From Berberis thunbergii (taxonomy: Eukaryota; Streptophyta; Magnoliopsida; Ranunculales; Berberidaceae), in the NCBI GenBank assembly GCA_003290165.1, contig QNQO01000591.1, positions 1 through 64,000 on the forward strand: a stretch of 64,000 nt of DNA, given 5' to 3'. The notes beneath the pieces are model-generated. The model searched no databases. It was not told the DNA's origin and saw nothing but the letters and a program-made list of their open reading frames with translations. Shown piece by piece: positions 55,384 through 64,000 of the stretch; position 1 is the first letter of the stretch; each line of letters starts with the position of its first letter. Position numbers and translations under genes: made by a program.

Positions 55384-56054
55384 TGTTACGGGCAAAAGCG
55401 TTACAAATGTCGAAATGCGAAGCTACAAACAAAATACTAACAAATATCGGAGACAACCAATTTAGCGTGGTTCAGCAAACTCGCCTACGTCCACGACAAA
55501 TACCAACTTTACTAATGAAATCGAAATATTACAAATGTAGAGAACTACAAAACGTCTATGACGTTACAAATACAAGGTGTCTCAACGACACCACATAGAT
55601 ACGCTAATTGCGTATAACACAAAATCAAAACAAAACAACAAACCAAACACTCTCTCTCCTCTCCTCCCATTCTTCTTTCTCTCACAAACAGGAGAGATAA
55701 ACCCTAGCCTCAAACTTCACAGATCTTGCAAACAAGGAGGATTTCTCTTACAAGGAAGAAGATCGATTATCTAAAGAGGCCCCTTCCTCTTTTTATAGGT
55801 TCTCTTTGGCGGTGGAGAGTGGCGGTGATGGAGGGTTCCATCACTTTCCACCATCTTCTTCCTTCTTCCTCCAGCTGTCTTCTTGAAGGTTCAACTCAAA
55901 TCCAACTCAGATCCAACAAAGATCCACCACATTCAAGCCGAAATCCAGGTTCTTCTTCCTTCTCTTTTTGTCAATTTGTACTACCGACATCAATTTTTCT
56001 ACAATGAGTGGGATAATTTAACCTGAATGTCCCTTTAGCTCCTACTTTCCTCCA
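55384..56054 (-). mobile_element. Copia-type LTR, solo or truncated
   Basis: On the plus strand it opens TGTTACGGGC and reaches CTTTCCTCCA, the reverse of an LTR starting TGTTGGAGGAAAG. It has the LTR block TTCAGCAAACTCGCCTACGTCC shared, in shorter form, with the Copia LTR at 20107. No internal Copia sequence follows. The last three bases (ACA) of the expected end are replaced by TTCACTATG. Confidence 0.7.
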
Positions 56055-56600
56055 TTCACTATGCAATTTTGTAACAACCCCAAAAAATGTATCACTTTTG
56101 AACTGTAACAATTCACCTTACAATTTTACACATTTTCACAAACAAAATGATACAATAATTGTATCACCATGAAGAGTATGGTTATAAAAGTGATACTATC
56201 CATGATGATCCAACTTATTATATCATTTTTTTTGTTACTGTTTTTCATTTTTTTGACTAAATTTAGTTTTGACTTGAAATTATTTGGTGAATCGTAACAT
56301 CTCAAAAGTGATACTGTTTTGAGAGTTATTACAAATGTACCAATTTGAGAGGAAATTTCATATTCTCCTTCCTCGCACCTTTTCTTGTGGCTTGCTCTTT
56401 TATCATATTTCTTGTAGTGTTAACTACTTCAACTATTATGGTTTTTCCCGGAACATGATGGTTAATAAAGAAGTGAGCATGAGAACCTCTTTATCTTTTT
56501 CCCGTGAAAGAAAAATCCAAATGCAAATGACAACGAAATCACGATTTGTTCTAGTCCCATCATAGACGGCATGGCATTTATGATTGCCTTTTTCTCAGAT
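56055..56600. other. Second fragment of the repeated unknown sequence
   Basis: TTCACTATGCA.TTTTGTAACAA.CCC recurs at 58145. A further block near 56340-56365 (TTTGAGAGGAAA) recurs at 59376. Reading frames are open only in pieces. Not recognised. Confidence 0.5.
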
Positions 56601-56617
56601 ATCGTGGAAATTCTACT

Positions 56618-56637
56618 ATATATATATATATATATAT
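56618..56637. repeat. (TA)n microsatellite
   Basis: A short run of alternating T and A; a smaller one lies at 56700-56710. Confidence 0.8.
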
Positions 56638-56714
56638 GAAAGACTTGACTCCAGGTGTTAAAGTTTCCAACACGTATGCAAATTAGAATCGAAATTTACT
56701 ATATATATATTCAG

Positions 56715-56905
56715 AAATTCTAAATGGCCTAGGAAAACCAGCCTGGGTTGACTGCCTAGGGGGGGCGAAATTGCATTTTTGCCCCCCCCCTCTTTGAACA
56801 CTTTTCTCCAAAAAGGGGTTTAAAGAGGGGGGGGCAAAAATGTAATTTCAACCCTTAGACAGTCAACCCAGGCTGGTTACCCAAGCCAGCTAGAATTACT
56901 CATAT
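56715..56905. mobile_element. MITE-like inverted repeat with CCAGCCTGGGTTGACTG arms
   Basis: The left arm (CCAGCCTGGGTTGACTG..CTA, then a G-run and ATTTTTGCCCCCCCCC) pairs with the right arm (GGGGGGGGCAAAAATG..CAGTCAACCCAGGCTGG). The outermost bases AATTCTAA and CTAGAATT also pair. Arms are about 75-90 bp. Confidence 0.8.
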
Positions 56906-57189
56906 ATATTTGTTCTAGTCCACTCCCTCCCTCGCTGGTTTCCTCGCCATTTAGAATCGAAATGACTTGACTTCATGGATGCAATATAATTCCTTGAGAC
57001 TTTGAAAAATTAATAAATATAAAATAATAATAATGATAATAGAGCAAGAAAGTCCAAATGAGAGTTGATGCATCTAAAAATTGTTTTTTTTGTGAGTTTG
57101 ATATGCAAAACCATCGTTAAACTGTCAATGACTACTTTTTTGGTGGTTAAAGACACTCCAATGCTTAAGTCAGTAACTCTGTTGGAAGA

Positions 57190-57610
57190 ATGCAGTAAAT
57201 ATGGACAAAACTCAGTTAAAGTTGCATACCTTTACCAAATGTTGTCTTTACCTTTTATAATGGTCGTAGTTAACTCTCTGCGTGAGCGGTCTCTTTGTTT
57301 TCCAGTTGCTTAAAAGGTGTTGTGGTTGCTCTTCTTATTTATTTACGCCATCTGTAGTGTTATTTCTTTTCTTGTGCTGCCTCTTTTTCCTCGCTCGTTC
57401 TTCCCTTTTTACGATGCTTGCAGGCGACATGTTGCTTGGTGATCAGTTTTCCACTTGTGAAACTCACATTTCTCCAAACAAAGCCTTTCAGACTACTTTG
57501 GATAGTGTCTGTTCCAACTATTCTTTGTCTGAAGACGTTGAAATCATTCTTTTTCGCAAAAACGACTGCCTTGTTGCCCGAGGAAAGGATATATCACACT
57601 TTATCCTCGC
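57190..57610 (+). repeat. Segmental duplication, left copy (unknown coding-like sequence)
   Basis: About 420 bp that recur at 58551-58972 with roughly one change in 12-15 bases by eye. It contains an open segment reading MLAGDMLLGDQFSTCETHIS and KNDCLVARGKDISHFILAC. Changes between copies are mostly silent or conservative within this segment, hinting at former coding function. I do not recognise the family. This copy is cut at 57611 by an LTR fragment. Confidence 0.75.
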
Positions 57611-57934
57611 ATGTTTTACAAGGAAGAAGATTATCTAAAGAGGAAGGGGATTCCTCCTTTTATAGGTTCTCTTTGGCGGTGGAGAGTGGCGGTGATGGAG
57701 GGTTCCATCACCTTCCACCATCTTCTTCCTTCTTCCTCCAGATATCTTCTTGAAGGTTCAACTCAAATCCAACTCAGATCCAGCATAGATCGACCACATT
57801 CAAGCCGAAATCCAGGTTCTTCTTCCTTATGTTTTTGTCAATTTGTATTGCCGACATCAATTTTTCAACAATGAGTGGGATAATTTAATCTGAATGTCCT
57901 TTTAGCTCCCACTTTCCTCCAACAATCGGTGCCA
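57611..57934 (-). mobile_element. Truncated Copia LTR, same family as 55384-56054
   Basis: Matches 55735-56054 closely (GGCGGTGGAGAGTGGCGGTG, TTCAACTCAAATCCAACTC). Here the terminal CTTTCCTCCAACA is complete and is followed by what looks like the purine-tract side of the element (57935-58000), so the missing rest lay to the right. Confidence 0.75.
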
Positions 57935-58038
57935 CTCTCTGAGACTTTAATATTATCCACCGAAATAAAAGAGGAATGTCACTGTCGGCACTTTTCTCAA
58001 CAGATATGACAAGAAAACATTCAGGTACTGAGAAGCTG

Positions 58039-58039
58039 A

Positions 58040-58081
<42 letters not shown>
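58039..58081. repeat. (TAA)n microsatellite
   Basis: About fourteen ATA/TAA units in a row. Confidence 0.95.
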
Positions 58082-58083
<2 letters not shown>

Positions 58084-58181
58084 CTTGAGTTTGAAGATAA
58101 ACATGAATGTTGTTTGTTTTCAATGGCAAATATTTTTCATAAAACTGTATTCACTATGCATTTTTGTAACAATCCCAAAAA

Positions 58182-58370
58182 CAGTAGGGGTGGGCAATGT
58201 CGGTTCGGTTCGGTTTTGAGCTCCAAACCGATTTCGAACCGATTTCATTCGGTTTGCCCAAAACCCAAACCGAAACCAAATTTTGTATTTGTAAACCGAT
58301 GAATTCGGTTGAATCGAATTTCGGATCGGTTTGGTTCGGTTGGGTCGAAATTTCAGGCTCAAGCATTTGA
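58182..58370. mobile_element. Terminal fragment of a GGTTCGGTTTGG-type DNA element
   Basis: Begins CAGTAGGGGTGGGCAATGTC, followed by repeated CGGTTCGGTT and AACCGA motifs that pair with one another. This layout is common at plant hAT-like non-autonomous ends. No second terminus or duplication was found. Confidence 0.5.
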
Positions 58371-58550
58371 AAGACTTTCATTAAAACATGTCCAATTTTT
58401 TTACAGGCCCAATTTTTTTACAGACCCAATTTTTAGCCCAAAATTAAAAACTTTGAGAGAATGAGGTGATTCAGTGCAACATGGTGTACTGTAGTGCATT
58501 TGTTGCACTAATTAGGTATTGACACATACATGTTATTTAGTGCAACTTGA

Positions 58551-59020
58551 ATGAAGTAAATATGGACAAAACTCAGTTAAAGTTGCATACTTTTGTCGAA
58601 TGTTGTCTTTATCTTTTATAATGGTCGTAGTTAACTCTCTGCGTGAGCGGTTTCTTTGTTTTCCAGTTGCTTAAAAGGTGTTATGGCTACTCTTCTTATT
58701 TCTTTATGTCATCTGTAGTGTTATTTCTTTTCTTCTGCTGCCTATTTTTCCTCGCTCGTTCTTCCCTTTTTACAATGCTTGCTGGCGACATGTTGGTTGG
58801 TGATCAGTTTTCCATTTGTGAAACTCATATTTCTCCAAACAAAGCCTCTCAGACTACTTTGGATAGTGTCTGTTCCAACTATTCTTTGTCCGAAGACGTT
58901 GAAATCATTCTTCTTCGCAAAAACGACTGCCTTGTTGCCCGAGGAAAGGATATATCACACTTTATCCTCGCATGTTCTATGCCAGTCTCTGGTTCAGTTG
59001 AAGTTGTCAATGTTTCTTAG
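58551..59020 (+). repeat. Segmental duplication, right copy (longer open segment)
   Basis: Counterpart of 57190-57610. It continues past the break point of the left copy: LVARGKDISHFILACSMPVSGSVEVVNVS, then a TAG at 59018-59020. The reading frame from 58643 is open for 125 codons. No family is recognised; the segment is Cys/Ser/Phe-rich at the start. Confidence 0.7.
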
Positions 59021-59144
59021 TTATTACTAATGCAATAAAATTCCAACCTTTTCAGTTGAAGTTCTTTCTAATGGGATTTTATTTGTATTCGATTTCTTTT
59101 GTGTGTTTAAAAAAATCATCATGTTTGTCCAATGCATTTTTGTT

Positions 59145-59620
59145 AGATTGTTCTCTCTTTGATTAAAACCTAATAAATTTGTTTTCAGATCTAGCTTGCT
59201 GAGCGCATTTTCACTGAATGTTTTAGCGACACACCATAGCATTCCCAAGTTATTAGCACTTGATGGTGAAGATATAAGAAGAAAACATTGGTTAAATGTA
59301 ATGAGAAACTGAGAAAAATAGAAAACTTGAGTTTGAAGATAAACATGTTTTGTTTTCAATGGCAAATATTTTTCTTAAAACTGTATTTCCATGACTTTGA
59401 GAGGAAACTTCAAATTCTCCTTTTTAGCTCTGAACATGTCGACATGATGGTGGATGAAGAAAGTGAAGTTGAGTGCAGAGGAAACCTCTTTTTCTTTTCC
59501 TTTTTCATTTTCATGCATGGGTCCATAAAACATGGGATGATTGAAGACTTACGTTAATTTTGAAGGACTTGAGATCTCTTGCAAGAATTGCAGCTGTACA
59601 AAATCCAAATCCCAAAGACT
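59145..59620 (+). repeat. Third fragment of the repeated unknown sequence
   Basis: Matches 55010-55250 in its first half, 58085-58150 in the middle (TTGAGTTTGAAGATAAACATG, given here in part) and 56340-56540 near its end. It includes an open segment FERKLQILLFSSEHVDMMVDEESEVEC and, after a gap, LARIAAVQNPNPKDFTKSS. This appears to be the least disturbed copy of the unit. Confidence 0.55.
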
Positions 59621-59639
59621 TCACCAAGTCCTCCTGTGA

Positions 59640-59945
59640 AAGAAAAACCCAAATGCAAACGTGCCACACATAATTTGCAATCAAAATGCCTAAGAAACTA
59701 TGATTTGTTCAAGTCCAAATGCAAATATTCCACACATAAAAGTGATTAAAGTTCTCTGGCTCGTTCATATTATTGGACTACCTAAAAGTGAACTTTGCAA
59801 ACGTGCCACACATAATTTGCAATCAAAATGCCAAAGAAACGTGCCACACATTATTGGACTGCCTAAAGTGATTAAAGTTCATTATTGGACTAATTAAAAG
59901 TGATTAAAGTTCTCTGGCTCACATTATTGGACTAACTAAAAGTGA
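59640..59945. repeat. Short dispersed repeats GTGCCACACATAATTTGC and AAAGTGATTAAAGTTC
   Basis: The phrases CGTGCCACACAT, TTGCAATCAAAATGCC and TTATTGGACT..CTAAAAGTGA are each present two to four times within 300 bp, giving an irregular local array. Confidence 0.75.
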
Positions 59946-60188
59946 ATCTGTTGGGACAATTTATGTGATCAGCTCCTATAATGTCATAGTAAAACATTTC
60001 TAAGTAGTTTGCAGTTAATGTATAGGATGTTCTACTCAAGTCAATTTCAATATGCAAATATTAAGCATAATATCCATCCAAACATTAAGCATACTATCAA
60101 TAGCAAATACTCATAAGCATACTCATGTAATCAAACATTCTTTGACAAACAAATATAATCTATGAAGTAAATTCATAATTCACATACC

Positions 60189-61480
60189 TGTTTGTCGTAA
60201 CTTCTGTATAAGATTCAACGCTGTAAAGAAATCCAATAAATAGTTAATACCAGTATTTCTTGGGTTGAGTCGCGGACTAGGTCGCTTTCTTTAAGACGTT
60301 TCGCAGCTCTGCCCAAGATTGTGCTAGCAGTTTCATAGCCTCGCCGTCCCCAGGATAAAACAGCCCAGAATCTTCTCTGTCTCGTTCAAATACGCACAAT
60401 ATATGAACGGTATACTATTCACCCTCTCATCATTTGCTCGGAATCATAAATCGGCAAAAACAGAAACACTGTTTTCAAAACACGTTCAGGATGCACTACT
60501 GTTTTGAAAAAACGCCAGGAACAATTTCTGATTTTGCATAAACACTGTTTCTGATCTCGAATAAGCTCAAGAACTCTGTTTGACAAAACTGGAAGAAGCA
60601 AGACTAATTCAAGTAAAATCACTCTGTTCAAAACTCTGTTTTTGAAAACTGATCAGAAGAAGAAACAAGAACTGTCTCTGTATAAAAACTGATCTCTCTC
60701 CCAGCAAGAACTGATTTAGAGGAAGCTCTGTTTTATTTTTTCGTTGTTCATTTTGGCAACGAAAATCAGGAAGACTGGACAGTAGAGGAAGCTCTGTTCT
60801 ATCTCTGTTTTTTCGTTTCAAGAACTGGAAGAAGAGATTGATAGAAGAAGCTCTGTTCTTCTTTAATCAAGAACTGGAAAAAGATCAGAAGAAGCTATGA
60901 AGAAGCAATCACTCTGGAGCAAAACCAAAACATGAAGACAAGCCCTGTTTTTCGTTTTGTGCTCTGTTTTTATTCCTCTTCATTCTTCTCTAGAAAACCG
61001 AAAATTGGCATTTATCATTCAAACGAAAAAACGAAATAAGGACTAGATACATTAGCCATATCAAATCATGGTAGCGGATTTTGCGCCAAAAATCATGGGA
61101 GCCAAGACGTGGTCTTTGAGAAACCGTTTGGACTCAATCCTCTCTAGAAAATGATTTTTCGTTTAAATAAAAATTTCAGCAAAAAGATGTTTTGCTTTCT
61201 AAATGATTCGACCCGACCCGACCTGACCGACCGGACGGACGGCGGCGGCGGTGGGCGCGAGGGCCTATCTCTCCCCTCCTCATAAAAGAGTGGTACCCCC
61301 AAGGGGTCCAAACCCAAGTCCTAACTATCTTCTTATATACTCTTCCTCAAAGAGATATATAGTTGATATGGGACTATCCAATTGATTGTGATACAAAGAT
61401 CAAACCAGGGAAGAGGTCTAGGGTTCAAATCCAGGAAAACACTTATTTGTTTTTCTTTTTAAAAAACCAAATTTCCAACA
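60189..61480 (-). repeat. 3' LTR of a Copia-type element (1,292 bp)
   Basis: On the plus strand it opens TGTTTGTCG and closes TTTCCAACA, so the LTR has TG...CA ends on the element strand. A polypurine tract AAGTGGGGGAT (61491-61481 on the minus strand) abuts it. The middle carries many CTCTGTTTT and GAACTGGAAGAAG phrases. Confidence 0.75.
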
Positions 61481-62619
61481 ATCCCCCACTTGGATTTTTA
61501 AAAACAATTTTACAATCCCCACTTGGATTGAAAAAACAATTTTCATCGAGCAATCTGTAACATATAAGATTGTGCATAAACAAAAGTGTCTTTCGACTTG
61601 AACTCTTGCGTAGTGTTAATGCTTTAGAATATACTAGAGTAACTCGTAGTTTTGAACTCTATCTCTAACAGACATTACACGCACAACCTTTTCCTGGGTG
61701 AAGTCTAAAAAGCCCGTGCTTTACGGCCATGCACGTAAATCCCAGTAAGTGAAGGCTCTAGGAATTTTGCCCACAAATTCCATAGGAAGCGGCCAAACTT
61801 CCACAATCACTTAGGTGAGTCTATCAAGAGTACTCCTGTAGCTAGGTACTCCACTCCACATAGAGTATAGACTTCATTAAGAGTTTTTAACTCATCCTAC
61901 TATCGCTTCAGGAATTCATGCTTTAATCTAGGAATGAGATTGTTATTTTGTCAGCATGATTCACATCATATCATTCATAACTTGTTATTACCCGTTGAAC
62001 CTATTTCTTGGGATCTCCAGTCTATAGGTTGGGTTACTATCATGAATGACTCATCCATCTAAGGGCTTTAGTCCCATTCCTTTCGAGGTTTTTGAAAACC
62101 TTTTTCTCTAGTTAATCCTTTCGTCAAAGAATTAACCGAGTTCACCTCAGTTCGTACTTGATCCGATATCTCAACACCAGTACATAGAATTCTCTAACCG
62201 TACTGTGCTTACGACGTATTTGTCGTTTCTTGCCGTTATAAAAACGGTTCTGTATTTCTCGCAATAGCCGCGGTACTATCGCACTGGATCAAGACAACTG
62301 GAATCAGTCTTTCCCATAAAGGGTTCTCTGCTAGCAGGGTACTCAACCAACCTGCTTCTTCACTAGCCGTAGCTAATGCTCAAATCTCAGACTCCATCAT
62401 GGACTGTGCCAAAAATGGTCTGTTTCTGTGACTTCCAAGAAACAGCTTCACCAGCTATATTGAAAATATAACCACTGGTGGCTTTGGAGTCATCTGAAAG
62501 GATGTTCCAATCAGCATCGCTATATCTTCAAGGACAGCGGAAACCATCTATAATCCGAGGTTCATAAACCTCTTAAGGTATCTCATGACCTTTTCAATTG
62601 CATCTATTAGGCTCCTTGA

Positions 62620-64000
62620 AAACTAAGGGAAACCTTCTTTCCTGAAAATACGTAGTAATCGAGGCCAAGAAGTTCATTTCCGTTTACTTCTCCTAGGCTC
62701 AGATTCTATGACTTTATCAGTTTCATGAATTCTTATCATAGGCGCGTTATTTGAGGATATACCCCCACTATTCCTCGAAATAACCCCCACTATAAATGCA
62801 ATTTATCTTTTCATGAAAAATTTCACAAAAAAAATCAAAATCCACAAAAGTATTCTTAGCATGTATAAAAAAATATACGAAGCTTCCCATTAAGGGACTT
62901 TTGAACTTCGGTCCTTCTAACTATTGTCAAAAACAAGTTTAGCTACCTTTTTGAATGCATATTAAATGACGGTCTTCTTGCTATCTGAAGATGACTATGC
63001 ATTCAACTCTTAAGGGCCCATAAAATGAGAATATCGAATAAAATACCCATTCTATTCATCTCGCTATTCTCATTTTTTCTTTTAAGTTCAAGGATCAACT
63101 AAGAATTTCATTAGAACACGTATCCTAAATTCAGCTTCTGAATTTTTCAAATTTTGATGTAAACATCAAGCTATTTTTGTTCAGCCTTTAAGAATTTAGT
63201 TGCAAACTTTGATAACAAAGTTCCGCAACAAAATCAAGCAATAGCTTCAATTGATCTAAATTGTCATCAACATCATCATCATGAGAACTTATCATTTCCA
63301 TAAGAATACAAGTCCTCATGTGGAAGTTCGACCAACTTACGGTCTTAGCAAAATCATTTATGTATTGACATTAAGAACAAAATCCATAGGTCAATCTATA
63401 TATAAATGATTCCTTATAGCCTCCTTATCTCAGCTTAACATCAAACATCAACTATTAAACACATAGTTTTTCTTTCCATCAATTGTATTGATTATTAGAG
63501 GCATTCTATATTGCATGATAGATCAATTATTGTTCTCATCAAAATAGACTGAATCTTCCAACATGCATAACATAATTATCATATAATTGCATACTCATTA
63601 TCTAAAGAGTAACATGCATAGATGATATTATGCACTTCTCACGAAATGTTCAAATGAAATTAAATGATTCAGATTTCATGATATTCCAACTCAGAAAGCC
63701 TAAAATAGCAGCAATTTCATAGTTAAATTTCTATGAAATTTAATTTTTAAAGCATGGTGTTCTATTCCTCCAAGATTTTAGAGTTTAGACTACATTTTAC
63801 ATGTCATCATGTGTATATGTATGTCAATCTCTAACTACGTTAATCATAATTAATATGATTTCAATATGGTAGTAAAGTCACCATAAAAATATCTTTAAAA
63901 AATACACAACATGGTAAACCACCATTATAGATAAAGATATCTGAAATTGAAAACGTAGTTGTAAACTCTAAATCATGTGGATCTTTAAATATAATCCTCT
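62620..64000. other. A+T-rich stretch without a recognised gene
   Basis: It contains two ACCCCCACTAT phrases near 62760-62795 reminiscent of a polypurine tract on the minus strand. No open frame of note, tRNA or LTR end could be fixed. Confidence 0.4.

Larger units (their letters stand above)
60189..64000 (-). mobile_element. Copia-type LTR retrotransposon, 3' part, cut by the window end
   Basis: To the right of the 3' LTR and purine tract lies a decayed end of a Copia polyprotein on the minus strand (about 62600-62050). It contains reverse transcriptase/RNase H landmarks: [16 protein letters not shown] near 62505-62455, STMESE near 62395-62375, and CDSTAAIA near 62300-62270. Stops and frame changes interrupt it. 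Between 61490 and 62050 is a long untranslated region. From about 62620 to the end of the window no further Copia coding blocks are seen, so the element may be deleted or interrupted there. The 5' LTR is not in the window. Confidence 0.7.

Noticed and set aside
61181..61270. CG-rich patch (GACCCGACC, GGCGGCGGCGG) as a possible CpG-island promoter
   Set aside because: It lies within the 3' LTR of the Copia element and no gene follows it on either strand.
1..64000. CRISPR arrays, bacterial operons, riboswitches, rRNA genes
   Set aside because: None seen; the sequence is eukaryotic nuclear DNA with spliceosomal introns, and its tandem arrays lack the repeat-spacer pattern.

Overview
This is nuclear DNA from a flowering plant, most likely a eudicot. 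Genes are split by many introns with GT-AG borders, A+T-rich introns and intergenic DNA are packed with transposable elements, and the proteins match plant housekeeping families. I cannot name the species. All homology statements come from recognising protein families by eye; no search was run.

Genes in order: (1) the last two exons of an AAA-type ATPase (+, 2504-2824); (2) a CLC-a/b type vacuolar nitrate/proton exchanger (+, 5662-9255, six exons) whose frame is broken by several one-base indels; (3) a plastid-type RlmD/RumA-like RNA m5U methyltransferase (-, 18992-9442, fifteen exons), convergent with the CLC gene; (4) COG2, a Golgi tethering-complex subunit (+, 29100-41443, twelve exons, fully open); (5) NUP54, a nuclear-pore subunit (+, 42687-50365, nine exons, fully open); (6) a decayed 3' piece of a glucosidase I (GCS1/KNOPF) gene (+, about 53893-54716), followed by a zone of repeated fragments of an unrecognised sequence (54960-59620). 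The genes are unrelated single-copy functions and form no pathway.

Most of the remaining structure is mobile DNA, much of it with readable ends. Two Mutator-like elements have 9-bp target duplications (1392-2265 and 45898-48547). The second carries a nested hAT element (46092-47639) with an 8-bp duplication and sits in a NUP54 intron. A 3,983-bp hAT element (31297-35279) in COG2 intron 2 has 17-bp inverted ends, an 8-bp duplication and a three-exon transposase gene that is open except for one missing T. Also present are a deleted Copia element with both LTRs, primer site and polypurine tract (20107-22907), the 3' half of another Copia element (60189 to the window end), LTR fragments, a 5'-truncated RTE-type LINE in a methyltransferase intron (about 13095-15760), a tRNA-derived SINE with 15-bp duplications (17261-17378), a 1.3-kb fold-back repeat (51475-52811), and a plastid trnS-GGA copy split by a 39-bp insertion (4039-4170).

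One theme deserves attention: single-base indels, often in homopolymer runs, break the AAA exon, the CLC gene, the methyltransferase and the hAT transposase, while COG2 (2,268 nt) and NUP54 (1,059 nt) are perfectly open. Some or all may be consensus errors rather than real mutations; the CLC gene, with about six, could be a true pseudogene.
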